From an uncultured Bacteroidia bacterium (GTDB lineage: Bacteria; Bacteroidota; Bacteroidia; Bacteroidales; UBA932), in contig CACZUR010000018.1 of NCBI GenBank assembly GCA_902784435.1, forward strand, positions 1 through 64,000: a DNA stretch of 64,000 nt. Direction: 5' to 3'. Below, piece by piece: positions 1-9,950 of this stretch. Numbering within the stretch: the stretch's first letter is position 1; the number at the start of each line of letters is the position of its first letter. Made by a program: the position numbers and the translations under genes. Below the pieces are notes generated by a model that was given only the letters and a program-made list of their open reading frames with translations, did no database searches and was not told the origin of the DNA.

Positions 1-43
1 CTTTGGCGTTCTTCTGACGCCATACTTTCACATTATATTCCAT
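1..43 (-). CDS. sdhB: Succinate dehydrogenase/fumarate reductase iron-sulfur subunit, N-terminal fragment
   Basis: Only the first 14 codons are in the window. An ATG at 43 reads leftward as MEYNVKVWRQKNAK and runs off the edge. The start lies 8 nt after the stop of the flavoprotein gene, the usual A-B order of this complex. The VWRQK-type opening resembles the first beta strand of SdhB/FrdB ferredoxin domains. The call rests mainly on this context. The subunit passes electrons through three Fe-S clusters between flavoprotein and membrane cytochrome. Confidence 0.72.
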   Translation of the reverse strand, partial: MEYNVKVWRQKNAK

Positions 44-51
44 AATCGGGA

Positions 52-2001
52 TTAGTCTTTATAGTTACGGGTTGCAATCTTGATGTTTTCGTACTTGAGC
101 TCTTCCTTGTGCAGCTCGGGTTCCTTGCCCTCGCCCTTGTACTCCCAGGCGGCTACATACATGAAGTTCTCGTCATCACGCTTGGTTTCGCCTTCTTCGG
201 TCTGCATTTCCTCGCGGAAGTGGCCGCCGCAGGATTCCCGGCGGTTCAGGGCGTCATAAGCCATGAGTTCGCCGATATCGAAGAAGTCTACCAGACGCAG
301 GGCCTTTTCCAGTTCCTGGTTGAATTCCTCGTTGGTTCCGGGAACGCGCACCGTCTTCCAGAATTCCTCACGCAGCTTCTTGATTTCCTCGATACCTTTC
401 TTCAGGCCGGCCTCGTTGCGCGCCATACCTACATATTCCCACATGATGTGGCCCAGCTTCTTGTGGATGCTGTCCACGGTTTCCGTACCCTTCACCGCGA
501 AAATCTTGGCGATACGCTCCTTCACAGCCTTTTCCGCCTCTGCGAATTCGGGGGCGTTGGTGTCCGTCTTGGGCTCCGAGAATTTGTGGGAAAGATAGTC
601 GCCGATGGTGTAAGGCAGCACGAAGTAGCCGTCGGCCAGACCCTGCATGAGGGCGCTGGCACCCAGGCGGTTGCCGCCGTGATCGGAGAAGTTGGCCTCG
701 CCGATGGCATACAGGCCGGGGATGGTGGTCTGGAGGTCGTAGTCTACCCACAGGCCGCCCATGGTGTAGTGGATGGCGGGATAAATCATCATGGGTTCTT
801 CCCAAGGGGAGGACGAGGTGATTTTCTCGTACATGTCAAAGAGGTTGCCGTAGCGCTCCTGTACGCGCTGGTGACCCAGGCGCTGGATGGCATCCGCGAA
901 ATCCAGGAATACGGCCAGGCCGGTTTCGTTTACGCCGAAGCCTGCATCGCAGCGCTCCTTGGCGGCGCGGGAAGCCACGTCACGGGGAACCAGGTTGCCG
1001 AAGGCCGGGTAGCGGCGCTCCAGATAGTAGTCGCGGTCCTCTTCGGGAATCTGGGAAGGCTTGATTTCGTGCTTGCGCAGTTTCATCACGTCTTCCTTCT
1101 TCTTGGGAACCCAGATGCGGCCGTCGTTGCGCAGCGACTCGGACATGAGCGTGAGCTTGCACTGCTGGTCTCCGTGCACGGGAATACAGGTGGGATGGAT
1201 CTGGGCGAAGCAGGGGTTGGCAAAGAAAGCGCCTTTGCGGTAGGCCTGCATGGCGGCAGAACCGTTGGAGTTCATGGCGTTGGTGCTCAGGAAATAGGTA
1301 TTTCCGTAACCGCCGGTGGCCAGGACCACGGCATGGGCGCCGAAGCGCTCGATCTCACCGGTAACCAGGTTGCGGGCGATGATACCCTTGGCCTCTCCGT
1401 TGATGATGACCAGATCCAGCATTTCGTGGCGGGGATAGCTCTTCACGGTGCCGGCGGCAATTTCCTTGTTCAGGGAAGCATAGGCACCCAGCAGCAGCTG
1501 CTGGCCGGTTTGTCCGCGGGCATAGAAGGTACGGCTTACCTGCACGCCGCCGAAGGAACGGTTGGCCAGGTATCCGCCGTATTCACGGGCAAACGGAACA
1601 CCCTGGGCCACGCACTGGTCGATGATGGCGGCGCTCACCTCTGCCAGACGATACACGTTGGCTTCGCGGGAACGGTAGTCGCCACCCTTGATGGTGTCAT
1701 AGAACAGCCGGTACACGGAGTCGTTGTCGTTCTGGTAGTTCTTGGCAGCGTTGATACCACCCTGTGCAGCGATGGAGTGTGCACGGCGGGGGGAGTCGCT
1801 GATGCAGAAAATCTTGACGTTGTAGCCCATCTCGCCCAGAGACGCAGCTGCAGATGCACCGCCAAGACCGGTACCTACCACAATCACTTCCAGTTTCCGC
1901 TTGTTGTTCGGAGAAACAATCCGGATCTCTGCTTTGCGCTTGGACCATTTTTCCTTGAGCGGTCCGTCCGGAATCTTGGAAATCAATTTAGGATCAGCCA
2001 T
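52..2001 (-). CDS. sdhA: Succinate dehydrogenase/fumarate reductase flavoprotein subunit
   Basis: A 649-residue protein of normal length for the Bacteroidetes enzyme. It interconverts fumarate and succinate at the cytoplasmic face of the membrane; in anaerobic gut Bacteroidales this is the terminal fumarate reductase step. A Rossmann FAD motif (GTGLGG) lies at residues 43-48. The [13 protein letters not shown] segment around residues 74-86 contains the His that normally carries covalent FAD (His75). Later segments ([20 protein letters not shown]) are typical of the family. The ATG at 2001 follows a TATTTTTG box at 2041-2048. The gene directly upstream is ruvB, so the expected cytochrome b subunit (sdhC) is not adjacent. 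sdhB follows after 8 nt. Confidence 0.96.
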   Translation of the reverse strand: MADPKLISKIPDGPLKEKWSKRKAEIRIVSPNNKRKLEVIVVGTGLGGASAAASLGEMGYNVKIFCISDSPRRAHSIAAQGGINAAKNYQNDNDSVYRLFYDTIKGGDYRSREANVYRLAEVSAAIIDQCVAQGVPFAREYGGYLANRSFGGVQVSRTFYARGQTGQQLLLGAYASLNKEIAAGTVKSYPRHEMLDLVIINGEAKGIIARNLVTGEIERFGAHAVVLATGGYGNTYFLSTNAMNSNGSAAMQAYRKGAFFANPCFAQIHPTCIPVHGDQQCKLTLMSESLRNDGRIWVPKKKEDVMKLRKHEIKPSQIPEEDRDYYLERRYPAFGNLVPRDVASRAAKERCDAGFGVNETGLAVFLDFADAIQRLGHQRVQERYGNLFDMYEKITSSSPWEEPMMIYPAIHYTMGGLWVDYDLQTTIPGLYAIGEANFSDHGGNRLGASALMQGLADGYFVLPYTIGDYLSHKFSEPKTDTNAPEFAEAEKAVKERIAKIFAVKGTETVDSIHKKLGHIMWEYVGMARNEAGLKKGIEEIKKLREEFWKTVRVPGTNEEFNQELEKALRLVDFFDIGELMAYDALNRRESCGGHFREEMQTEEGETKRDDENFMYVAAWEYKGEGKEPELHKEELKYENIKIATRNYKD

Positions 2002-2040
2002 ATAATATTACAGTTGTTGTGATTTTATTTCATCAGTTCA

Positions 2041-2048
2041 CAAAAATA
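2041..2048 (-). promoter_or_regulatory. Putative -7 box of the sdhAB transcript
   Basis: The minus strand reads TATTTTTG, matching the Bacteroidetes TAnnTTTG element, 39 nt upstream of the sdhA ATG. It lies in the 82-nt gap after ruvB and would allow sdhAB to be transcribed without ruvB. No convincing -33 element was identified. Confidence 0.45.
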
Positions 2049-2083
2049 AGCATTTTTCGTGAATAAATTATGAAAAATCGTGA

Positions 2084-3124
2084 TTAAAACAAAGAACCGC
2101 TCTCATCGGGGTTGTATTTCCGCTGATTCAGGTAGGCTTCCATGCCCAGATGCTGGTACGCCAGTTCGGTGGCCACGCGGCCCCGCTGGGTTCGGATGAG
2201 GAAACCTTCCTTGATGAGGAAAGGCTCGTACACCTCTTCCAGGGTGCCGGCATCCTCGCTCACGGAAGTGGCCAGGGTGCCGATACCCACGGGACCGCCC
2301 TTGAAAGTGAGGATGAGCGTACGCAGGATTTTGTTGTCGATGGCATCCAGGCCCCGCTTGTCGATCTTCAGTTTATTCAGGGCGAAACGCGTAATTTCCA
2401 GGTTGATACGTCCGTCTCCCAGCACCTGTGCAAAGTCCCGTACGCGCTTGAGAAGGGCATTGGCGATACGCGCCGTACCACGGCTGCGGAGGGCAATCTC
2501 GAAGGCGGCGTCCTCGTCAATTTCCAGCTGCAGGATGCGGGCCGACCTGAGGACGATCTTCTTCAAATCCTCCGTGTCGTAGTATTCCAGGGCGCAGTTG
2601 ATGCCGAAGCGGTCCCGCAGCGGCGCCGTGAGCAGGCCGCTCCGGGTAGTGGCCCCCACCAGCGTGAAAGGATTCAGGGAAATACGTACGGAACGGGCGC
2701 CGGGGCCCTTGTCGATCATGATGTCGATCACATAGTCCTCCATGGCGGAGTACAGGTACTCTTCCACTTCCGGGGACAGCCGGTGAATCTCGTCGATGAA
2801 AAGGACATCTCCCGTTTCCAGGGACGTGAGCAGGCCGGCCAGGTCTCCGGGTTTGTCCAGCACGGGGCCGGAGGTCACCTTCATGTTCACGCCCATCTCA
2901 TTGGCGATGATGTGCGCCAGGGTGGTCTTTCCCAGGCCGGGAGGGCCGTGGAACAGCACATGGTCCAGGGCCTCGCCCCGCAGTTTGGCCGCCTTTATAT
3001 AGATGGAAAGGTTGGAAACGATTTCTTTCTGGCCGGTGAAATCTCCCAGGCCCTGCGGACGGATAATTCCATCAAATTCACTATCTTTGCGGTCGATTGT
3101 ATCGTGCGGGTCAAAATCGGACAT
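2084..3124 (-). CDS. ruvB: Holliday junction branch-migration helicase RuvB
   Basis: A 346-residue AAA+ motor that, with RuvA, drives branch migration of Holliday junctions during recombination repair. Walker A is GPPGLGKT at residues 60-67 and Walker B is LFIDEIHRL. The sensor segment [18 protein letters not shown] is intact, and the C-terminal winged-helix domain contains the RTQRGR motif. Length and motif order are normal. It is divergent from mfd, another repair gene, across an AT-rich gap, with a TATATTTG -7 box at 3152-3159. The ATG at 3124 is supported by that promoter and by conserved N-terminal length. Confidence 0.97.
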   Translation of the reverse strand: MSDFDPHDTIDRKDSEFDGIIRPQGLGDFTGQKEIVSNLSIYIKAAKLRGEALDHVLFHGPPGLGKTTLAHIIANEMGVNMKVTSGPVLDKPGDLAGLLTSLETGDVLFIDEIHRLSPEVEEYLYSAMEDYVIDIMIDKGPGARSVRISLNPFTLVGATTRSGLLTAPLRDRFGINCALEYYDTEDLKKIVLRSARILQLEIDEDAAFEIALRSRGTARIANALLKRVRDFAQVLGDGRINLEITRFALNKLKIDKRGLDAIDNKILRTLILTFKGGPVGIGTLATSVSEDAGTLEEVYEPFLIKEGFLIRTQRGRVATELAYQHLGMEAYLNQRKYNPDESGSLF

Positions 3125-3151
3125 AGTCTGTCTGTGCGTTCAATTCAAATA

Positions 3152-3159
3152 CAAATATA
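3152..3159 (-). promoter_or_regulatory. -7 box of ruvB
   Basis: The minus strand reads TATATTTG, a full match to the Bacteroidetes TAnnTTTG consensus, 27 nt upstream of the ruvB start. Confidence 0.6.
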
Positions 3160-3340
3160 GTTTTTTTTATTTAAGAATTATGTTTTTTATGTACTTGTTC
3201 ATATGTTGATAAATATATGCAAGTATTTAAAAATCAATAAATTAAATAGATAAATAGAAAGTTGAAAACCTGTCAGTATCCTGTGAAGGACCTGTGAATG
3301 GAAAGGGCACCCTGCGCACCGGTGCGTTATTAACAGGGTT
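3160..3340. other. AT-rich divergent intergenic region with DnaA-box-like words
   Basis: About 180 bp between the divergent ruvB and mfd. The left part (3160-3262) is very AT-rich for this genome. TGTTGATAA at 3204-3212 differs by one base from the reverse DnaA box TGTGGATAA. TTATTAACA (3327-3335), TTATGAACA (3339-3347) and TTTTCAACA (3350-3358) follow, each with two mismatches to TTATCCACA; the last two run into the mfd start. Genes point outward on both sides. It may be only a promoter region, or may hold replication or regulatory sites. No small gene is evident. Confidence 0.35.
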
Positions 3341-6300
3341 ATGAACAGCTTTTCAACAGGCAAAACGAGGAAAATGTTAATAAGCCAAAAATCCTCTGCG
3401 CTCCTGCAAAAGAAACTTCAAAACCAGGAAGAATGCTTTTGCAGCGGGCTTTTTTTGTCGGCACGCTGGGCGGTTCTGTCCCAGGTAGCCACAGAAGGAA
3501 CCCACATCATCGTGCTTCCCACCCGGGAATCGGCGGAATATTGCAGCGCAGACTTATATAATATGGTAGAGGGAGACTGCGTTTTCTTTCTGCCGGAATC
3601 GGGAAAAAGCGTAGAGCGCAGCAATTACAAGTCGTCGCTGGGCGTGCAGCGGACGGCCGCCATCGGCCAATTGCTGCAGGCCGGGAGCAAGCGGCTTTTC
3701 ATCGTCACGTATCCCGGGGCGCTGGAAGAAAAGGTGGCATCGGCCCAAAAGTTGGAAGGGGCCATGCTCAGCCTGAAAGTGGGGGAGGAGATTTCCTACG
3801 ACGGCCTGCGCACCCGCCTCCTGGAAGAAGGCTTCGAGCGGGTCGATTTCGTATCGGCCCCCGGCCAGATAGCCGTCCGCGGCGCCGTGATGGACATTTT
3901 CTCCTATTCGCTGGACAAACCCTACCGCATCAGCTTCTGGGGCAATGAAATAGAGAAAATCCATACCTTCGACTGCAATACGCAGCTCTCTGTGGAGGTA
4001 ATGGATCAGGCCGACATCTACCCGGACATCGCCGCCCGCGAAGCGGGGGAAGAGGGGGAGAGCGTCGTGAACCTGCTGCCCCAGGGAAGCACGGTGTGGC
4101 TGGATTCGTCGGACATGTATAAAGAGCGGGATTTTTTCCCTGAATTATTGGCTTTCAGGCATGTCTACCTGGATATTCCGCTGCAGACGGAGGGGGCCGA
4201 TGCCGTAGCCTTCAACATTGCCCCGCAGCCGGTTTTCAACAAAAACTTCGAGCTGCTGCTCTCCGACATCCGTTCCCGGATAGAAAGCAATTATCAGGTC
4301 TATATCTTCGGGGAAAAGGAAAGCCAGCTGGAGCGCCTCCGTTCCATCATGCTGCAGGAGCAGGATGCCCTGCTGCCGGAATTTGTGAAGGGAAAAAACA
4401 TCCACGCGGGCTTCATCGACCATGAAGATAAAGTGTGCTGGTACACGGACCACGAAATCTTCGACCGCTTCCACCGCGTGCGCATCCGCCGCACGGTGGA
4501 AAAGAGCGAACAGCTCACCATCAACGACTTAAGTTCTTTCAACATCGGGGATTTCGTGGTGCATATAGACCATGGCGTGGGAGTTTTCGGCGGTCTGGTG
4601 AAAATGAAAGACGACTATGGGCGCGTGCACGAAGTGGTAAAACTCATGTATCACGGGGGCGATGTGGTATTTGTGTCCGTCCATTCCCTGCACAAGATTT
4701 CCCGCTTCCGCTCCAAGGAAGGGGAGCCGCCGCGCATCAACAAACTGGGTTCCAAGACCTGGGGCAATCTGAAATCGGCCGCCAAATCCCGCGTAAAGGA
4801 CATTGCGAAGGAACTCATCCAGCTGTACGCCAAACGGCGGGCGGCCAAGGGCTTCGCCTTCTCTCCGGACACCTATCTCCAGGAAGAACTGGAATCGTCC
4901 TTCATGTATGAGGATACGCCGGATCAGGAGCGCGCCACCAAGGCCGTGAAAGAGGACATGGAGGACAGCTGCCCCATGGACCGGCTCATCTGCGGCGACG
5001 TGGGCTTCGGCAAGACGGAAGTGGCCATCCGGGCGGCGTTCAAGGCCGTCTGCGACTCCAAGCAAGTGGCGGTGCTGGTGCCCACCACCATCCTTTCCCT
5101 GCAGCACTATGAGACGTTCAAAGCAAGGCTGCAGAACCTTCCGTGCACGGTGGAATATGTGAGCCGGCTGCGTACGGCGAAACAGATTACGGACATCAAG
5201 AAGCGGCTCAGGGAGGGGAGCATCGATATTCTCATCGGCACGCACAAAATCCTGGGCAGCGGCTTCGAATTCAAGGACCTGGGGCTCCTGATCATCGACG
5301 AAGAACAGAAATTCGGGGTATCGGCCAAGGAAAAGCTGCGCCAGTTCAAGCTGGCGGTAGATACCCTCACCCTCACGGCTACGCCCATTCCCCGTACCCT
5401 GCAGTTTTCGCTGCTGGGGGCGCGGGACCTGTCCATCATCCAGACGCCGCCGCCCAACCGCATTCCCATCCAAACGGAGATCATCCTCTTTGACGAGGCC
5501 GAAATCAAGAGCATCATTAATTATGAACTCAATCGCGGCGGACAGCTGTTTTTCCTGCACAACAAAGTAGAGGAACTGCCGGCCATCCACGACATCCTGC
5601 ACCGCCTGGTACCGGATATGAAGATTTGCATCGCACACGGCCAGATGGAATCCAAAGAACTGGAAGACAGAATGTTGGCCTTTATGCGGGGAGACTATGA
5701 CCTGCTACTTTGCACCACCATCATCGAGAACGGGCTGGACATTCCCAATGCCAACACCATCCTGGTGAACCAGGCGCAGAACATCGGCCTCAGCGACCTG
5801 CACCAGCTGCGCGGCCGGGTGGGAAGGTCCAACAAGAAAGCCTTCTGCTATCTCATCGTGCCCCCGCTCATTTCCATCACGGACGACGCCCGCCGGCGCC
5901 TCAAGGCCATCGAGGAATTCAGCGACCTGGGCAGCGGCTTCAACATCGCCATGCAGGATCTGGACATCCGCGGCGCGGGCAACCTGCTGGGGGCCGAACA
6001 AAGCGGCTTCATCTCCGACATGGGTTACGAGACTTATCAGAAGATCCTGGCCGAAGCCATGGAGGAAATCGGGGTGGAAACGGGCCTGCAGATGCCTTCC
6101 CGCGGAGAAAAGTTCGTGGAAGACTGCACCATCGAAACGGACCGGCCCGCCCACATTCCGGACGATTACATAGACATCACGGCAGAGAAAATCCGTATTT
6201 ACAAGCTGTTGGACGCCCTGCAGGACGACAAGGAGATAGACCGCTGCGGCAAGAATATGGAAGACCGCTTCGGACCGTTGCCGGAGGAGGTGAAAAATCT

Positions 6301-6565
6301 GATCAATGTGGTGAAAATCAGAAATTTGGGTACACGCCTCGGCTTCGAGAAGATCATCGTGAAAAACGGCATGCAGATCATGTTCTTCGTGAACAATCCG
6401 CTCTCGCCCTACTATAAGTCCAAACAGTTTGACACGGTGATTGCGCGCGTGAACGAGCATTCCTCCCTTTACAAGTTCAACCAGGACGGCGGCAAGCTCA
6501 GAACCGTTTCCAGGGGCGTGGATTCGCTGGATAAGGCCTTGCAAATTTTGAAAAAACTGCAATAA
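3341..6565 (+). CDS. mfd: Transcription-repair coupling factor Mfd
   Basis: A 1074-residue translocase that removes RNA polymerase stalled at lesions and recruits UvrA. Visible parts are the UvrB-like N-terminal region, the CarD-like RNA-polymerase-interacting domain (FNIGDFVVHIDHGVGVFGG, around residues 400-418), the helicase core with Walker A GDVGFGKTEVA near residue 552, a DEEQ box, the QLRGRVGRS motif VI, and a C-terminal TRCF domain. Length is in the family range. The ATG at 3341 gives the full frame; an in-frame ATG at 3374 has a purine-rich GAGGAAA before it and could be the true start. coaX follows 18 nt downstream. Confidence 0.96.
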   Translation: MNSFSTGKTRKMLISQKSSALLQKKLQNQEECFCSGLFLSARWAVLSQVATEGTHIIVLPTRESAEYCSADLYNMVEGDCVFFLPESGKSVERSNYKSSLGVQRTAAIGQLLQAGSKRLFIVTYPGALEEKVASAQKLEGAMLSLKVGEEISYDGLRTRLLEEGFERVDFVSAPGQIAVRGAVMDIFSYSLDKPYRISFWGNEIEKIHTFDCNTQLSVEVMDQADIYPDIAAREAGEEGESVVNLLPQGSTVWLDSSDMYKERDFFPELLAFRHVYLDIPLQTEGADAVAFNIAPQPVFNKNFELLLSDIRSRIESNYQVYIFGEKESQLERLRSIMLQEQDALLPEFVKGKNIHAGFIDHEDKVCWYTDHEIFDRFHRVRIRRTVEKSEQLTINDLSSFNIGDFVVHIDHGVGVFGGLVKMKDDYGRVHEVVKLMYHGGDVVFVSVHSLHKISRFRSKEGEPPRINKLGSKTWGNLKSAAKSRVKDIAKELIQLYAKRRAAKGFAFSPDTYLQEELESSFMYEDTPDQERATKAVKEDMEDSCPMDRLICGDVGFGKTEVAIRAAFKAVCDSKQVAVLVPTTILSLQHYETFKARLQNLPCTVEYVSRLRTAKQITDIKKRLREGSIDILIGTHKILGSGFEFKDLGLLIIDEEQKFGVSAKEKLRQFKLAVDTLTLTATPIPRTLQFSLLGARDLSIIQTPPPNRIPIQTEIILFDEAEIKSIINYELNRGGQLFFLHNKVEELPAIHDILHRLVPDMKICIAHGQMESKELEDRMLAFMRGDYDLLLCTTIIENGLDIPNANTILVNQAQNIGLSDLHQLRGRVGRSNKKAFCYLIVPPLISITDDARRRLKAIEEFSDLGSGFNIAMQDLDIRGAGNLLGAEQSGFISDMGYETYQKILAEAMEEIGVETGLQMPSRGEKFVEDCTIETDRPAHIPDDYIDITAEKIRIYKLLDALQDDKEIDRCGKNMEDRFGPLPEEVKNLINVVKIRNLGTRLGFEKIIVKNGMQIMFFVNNPLSPYYKSKQFDTVIARVNEHSSLYKFNQDGGKLRTVSRGVDSLDKALQILKKLQ

Positions 6566-6583
6566 TGCGTATTTTTGCAAGCT

Positions 6584-7312
6584 ATGTCTAATCTGTTGGT
6601 AGAAATAGGAAACACCGCGCTCAAAGCTGCCTGGTCGGAAAAAATGACGCTGGGCAAGACTTTCCGCTACCAGGGAGAGAAATATATGGATTTCATTCTC
6701 TCGCTCACCCAGCGGGAAAAACCCGTGGTCATGGTGGTGTCTTCCGTCTATCCGCTTTCAGACAGCGATGTCCAGTTGCTGCGGGCCGAATGCACCCGCC
6801 TGGAAATCCTGGACCGCAACCACAAGGAAGCGCTGGTTGGCCACGGCCTGCCGGCCTACCTGTCCTACGACAGGGCGGCTTCCATCCTGGCTGCCAGGTA
6901 TTTATTCCGCGGGAAAGCCTGTACCATCGTAGACTTCGGCACCACCCTCTCCATCGATTTCACAGACCAGGAAGGCCTGTACACCGGCGGCAACATTTCC
7001 CTGGGATTCCGCACGCGCTTCAAGGCGCTCAGCCGTTATTCCCGTTCGCTTCCGCTGGTGGAAATACCCGCCAACCCCGCTGTAACGGGCCTTTCGGAAC
7101 AGTCCTCCATCGAAAGCGGCGTGGTGTCAGGCATCATATTTGAAATGGAGGGCTACCTGAATCTTCATCCGGAAAACATCGTGGTATTTACCGGCGGCGA
7201 TGCAAATTATTTTGCAAAACGGATGAAAAGTTCCATCTTTGTAATTTGCAACCTCGTGTTAATGGGGTTGGCTTTAATGGCCGACGAATATGTCCGTAAG
7301 ATTGAAAGCTAG
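6584..7312 (+). CDS. coaX: Type III pantothenate kinase
   Basis: A 242-residue ASKHA-fold kinase that phosphorylates pantothenate in the first step of CoA synthesis; the type III form is insensitive to CoA feedback. The N-terminal LVEIGNTALKAAW segment is the phosphate-binding strand, the P-x-x-L-S-Y-D-R-A-A segment matches the family PxxxGxDR region, and VDFGTTLSIDF carries the conserved Asp-Phe-Gly-Thr. ATG 6584 is preferred; a TTG at 6575 adds three residues with no support. The 3' end overlaps the next gene by 23 bp, so the two are translationally coupled. Confidence 0.9.
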   Translation: MSNLLVEIGNTALKAAWSEKMTLGKTFRYQGEKYMDFILSLTQREKPVVMVVSSVYPLSDSDVQLLRAECTRLEILDRNHKEALVGHGLPAYLSYDRAASILAARYLFRGKACTIVDFGTTLSIDFTDQEGLYTGGNISLGFRTRFKALSRYSRSLPLVEIPANPAVTGLSEQSSIESGVVSGIIFEMEGYLNLHPENIVVFTGGDANYFAKRMKSSIFVICNLVLMGLALMADEYVRKIES

Positions 7313-8582
7313 TTGGTTGGTGGTAATATTGCTGCTGTTTGTTTCCCTGGGTGCCCGGGCACAGACAGACGGTACCTTCGGTGGTTTTTCGCCGTATTCC
7401 GTGTTTGGAATCGGCCAGCTCCACCAGGGCGGAACGGCCTGGAACCGCGGTATGGGCGGGGTGGGCGTAGCTGCCCGCAGCAACCGCTATGTCAATATCC
7501 TGAATCCCGCCGCCGTCACGGCCCGCGATTCCCTTTCCTTCATGTCGGACTTCGGGCTCAACGGCCGCATAGCGGTTTTTTCCGAAGGGGACAAAAAGGC
7601 CTCTAATACCCTATTCAATATAGACGATTTCGTGATTTCCTTCCCCATGTGGAATCACACCGCCTTCATGGCCGGCATCCGTCCCGTGAGTGACGTAGGA
7701 TATAACATCAATACCACCTTCACGGATATATACACCGGAAAGCAGACCTTCATTTCCAAGGGCAGTGGCGGCATGTATCAGATTTTCCTGGGCGCCGGCA
7801 TCACGCTGTGGGACCGCCTGTCGCTGGGGGCACAGTTCAACTACAACTTCGGCAACATCAATAAAAAGGCTTCCCTGAGCTACTCGGACGCCTCTTACCG
7901 CACCTCCAACACCGGAGATTCCCTGCAGGTGAACAACCTCGGAGTTAAATTCGGCCTGCAGTATGCCCAGCCGCTCTCCAACTCTTCCAGCCTCACCGTG
8001 GGTGCCACCTACCAGCTGTCCACCAAAATCAACGGCTACAGCATCCACTACCGGGAACTGGGCAGCTACGACCGCACGCGCTCGGCCACGACCCTGGACC
8101 AGCACAACCTCATGATGGGCGACGAACTCAGCGTGGGCGTAAGCTATAAGCTGGCCGACAAATTCATGGCGGAGGTAGACTATACGCGCACGGACTGGAG
8201 CCGGAGCCGGCTGGACCAGGTGGCAGGCTTCTCCAATGTGGGGGATGTAACCTTCGCACCTGCCGTGGGTCAGAGCATCCGCGCCGGCGTGGAATACACG
8301 CCCAACCGCTCGGACATCCGCTATTACTTACGCCGCTGCACCTATCGCGGAGGCGCCTATTTCGAGCAGTCGCACTATACGGTCGGGGGACAATATGTCA
8401 ATTCCGTGGGAATCACCCTGGGAATGACCCTGCCCGTCTTCCGCTGGTACAACGGCCTGTCGCTGGGCATAGACGTAGGACGTAAAGGCCTCGCGGGCAA
8501 TCAGGTAAAGGAGACGTTCTTTGGCTTTAACATCGGCATGAACGTGTTTGACATCTGGTTCCAGAAACGACCGTACGAATAA
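7290..8582 (+). CDS. Predicted outer-membrane beta-barrel protein of unknown function
   Basis: A 430-residue protein with a signal peptide ending near residue 24 (SLGARAQ). The mature part is rich in alternating hydrophobic strands and glycine/aromatic turns, with an N-terminal segment (FSPYSVFGIGQ, RGMGGVGVAARSNRYVNILNPA) typical of Bacteroidetes FadL/PorV-like barrels. It ends in an amphipathic strand before a charged tail. It overlaps coaX and precedes a TPR protein and lptC, an order also known in Bacteroides, so a role in envelope assembly is likely but unproven. No catalytic motif is seen. Confidence 0.8.
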   Translation: MSVRLKASWLVVILLLFVSLGARAQTDGTFGGFSPYSVFGIGQLHQGGTAWNRGMGGVGVAARSNRYVNILNPAAVTARDSLSFMSDFGLNGRIAVFSEGDKKASNTLFNIDDFVISFPMWNHTAFMAGIRPVSDVGYNINTTFTDIYTGKQTFISKGSGGMYQIFLGAGITLWDRLSLGAQFNYNFGNINKKASLSYSDASYRTSNTGDSLQVNNLGVKFGLQYAQPLSNSSSLTVGATYQLSTKINGYSIHYRELGSYDRTRSATTLDQHNLMMGDELSVGVSYKLADKFMAEVDYTRTDWSRSRLDQVAGFSNVGDVTFAPAVGQSIRAGVEYTPNRSDIRYYLRRCTYRGGAYFEQSHYTVGGQYVNSVGITLGMTLPVFRWYNGLSLGIDVGRKGLAGNQVKETFFGFNIGMNVFDIWFQKRPYE

Positions 8583-8629
8583 TTGTGGTACAATAATTGA
8601 AAATGTGAAAATCTAAAAATACTGATGTT

Positions 8630-9946
8630 ATGAAAAAACTTGCCCTTATCTTCTTCGCCGTAGTGGCCGTATTCTCTTCGCAGAAAGTATCTGCCCAGGG
8701 AAAATATGGTGCCGACAGTGCAGAATGCATCAAGTATCTCTCCTATTATCAGGAGTACTACAAGCAGAAGAACTATGACTCCGCATTGCCCAACTGGCGC
8801 AAGGCCTATGCCCTCTGCCCTGCCACGGCTTCCCAGAATATGTTCGTGCATGGTACCACGCTCATGACCCGCATCGTGAGCAAGGCCCCGGATGCCGCCA
8901 CCCGCAATGCCATCATCGACACCATCCTCACGCTCCAGGACCAGCGTATGGCCGCCTATCCCAAGAACCGCATCTCCATCCTGAACAACAAGGCTCAGTA
9001 TATGGTGAACTACCGCGGAACGGATGCCGCCTACATCTACAAGAACCTGGGCGAGGTAGAAAATGAACTGGGTTCCAAGAGCAACGGCAGTGTGCTGGTG
9101 AACCTCCTGCAGGCTTCCATCGCCCTGTACCGGGAGAATCAGCTCAGCGCAGACGACGTCATCGCCATGTATGACAAGGTCACCGCCGACATCGAAGGCG
9201 CCACCGCCAAGAATGCCGCCGAGGAAGAGGACAACCTGAAGGTGAAAGCCAGCATCGAGAGCATCTTCGCAGACAGCAAGGTGGCCTCCTGCGAGAACCT
9301 CATCGCCATCTTCAGCCCCCGCTTCGACGCAGATCCGGAGAACCTGGCCCTGGTTTCCAACATCGTGAAACTCATGAACTCGGCCGAGGACTGCGCTTCC
9401 AACGACCTGTACCTGAAGGCCGTCACCGCCATGTACAAGATGGATCCTTCCTACCGCAGCGCCTATGCCCTGTACCGTCTTAACAACGCCCGCAACAATG
9501 TGGCCGATGCAGGACGTTACCTCCAGGAAGCCATCGATTCCCCGGAATCCGACGACGCCACCGACGCTCAGTACTACTACGAGCTGGCCGCCTTCTCCTA
9601 TAAGAACGGTATGCGCGGAAAGGCCTACGACGCCGCCCGCAAGGCCATCGAGATGGACTACGGTTATGCCGGCAAGGGCTACCTGATCCTGGGTAACCTC
9701 TGGGCTTCCGCCACCTGCGGAGACACCGTGGACAAGTGGGCCCGCTACTGGGTTGCCGCAGACTACTATCAGAAAGCCCGCAGCGCAGATCCTTCCGTGG
9801 CCGACGAAGCCTCTTCTTCCATCGGCAGCGTAAGCCGCTACTATCCGGAAGCCTCCGAGGCCTTCATGTACGACCTTACCAAGGGTCAGAGCTACACCGT
9901 TTCCTGCGGCGGTATGAGTGCAACCACAACCGTACGCGTCCAGTAA
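8630..9946 (+). CDS. Periplasmic TPR-repeat protein
   Basis: A 438-residue exported protein with signal peptide 1-22 (KVSAQ/G). It is almost wholly helical: two-helix repeats are visible near residues 38-55 (YYQEYYKQKNYDSALPNWRKAY), 275-300 and 318-345, as expected for tetratricopeptide repeats. The last 20 residues look like a short beta segment. Cys residues are scattered, with no lipobox. It lies 47 nt after the OMP gene and just before lptC. TPR proteins usually scaffold protein complexes; its partner is unknown. Confidence 0.8.
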   Translation: MKKLALIFFAVVAVFSSQKVSAQGKYGADSAECIKYLSYYQEYYKQKNYDSALPNWRKAYALCPATASQNMFVHGTTLMTRIVSKAPDAATRNAIIDTILTLQDQRMAAYPKNRISILNNKAQYMVNYRGTDAAYIYKNLGEVENELGSKSNGSVLVNLLQASIALYRENQLSADDVIAMYDKVTADIEGATAKNAAEEEDNLKVKASIESIFADSKVASCENLIAIFSPRFDADPENLALVSNIVKLMNSAEDCASNDLYLKAVTAMYKMDPSYRSAYALYRLNNARNNVADAGRYLQEAIDSPESDDATDAQYYYELAAFSYKNGMRGKAYDAARKAIEMDYGYAGKGYLILGNLWASATCGDTVDKWARYWVAADYYQKARSADPSVADEASSSIGSVSRYYPEASEAFMYDLTKGQSYTVSCGGMSATTTVRVQ

Positions 9947-9950
9947 GGAA

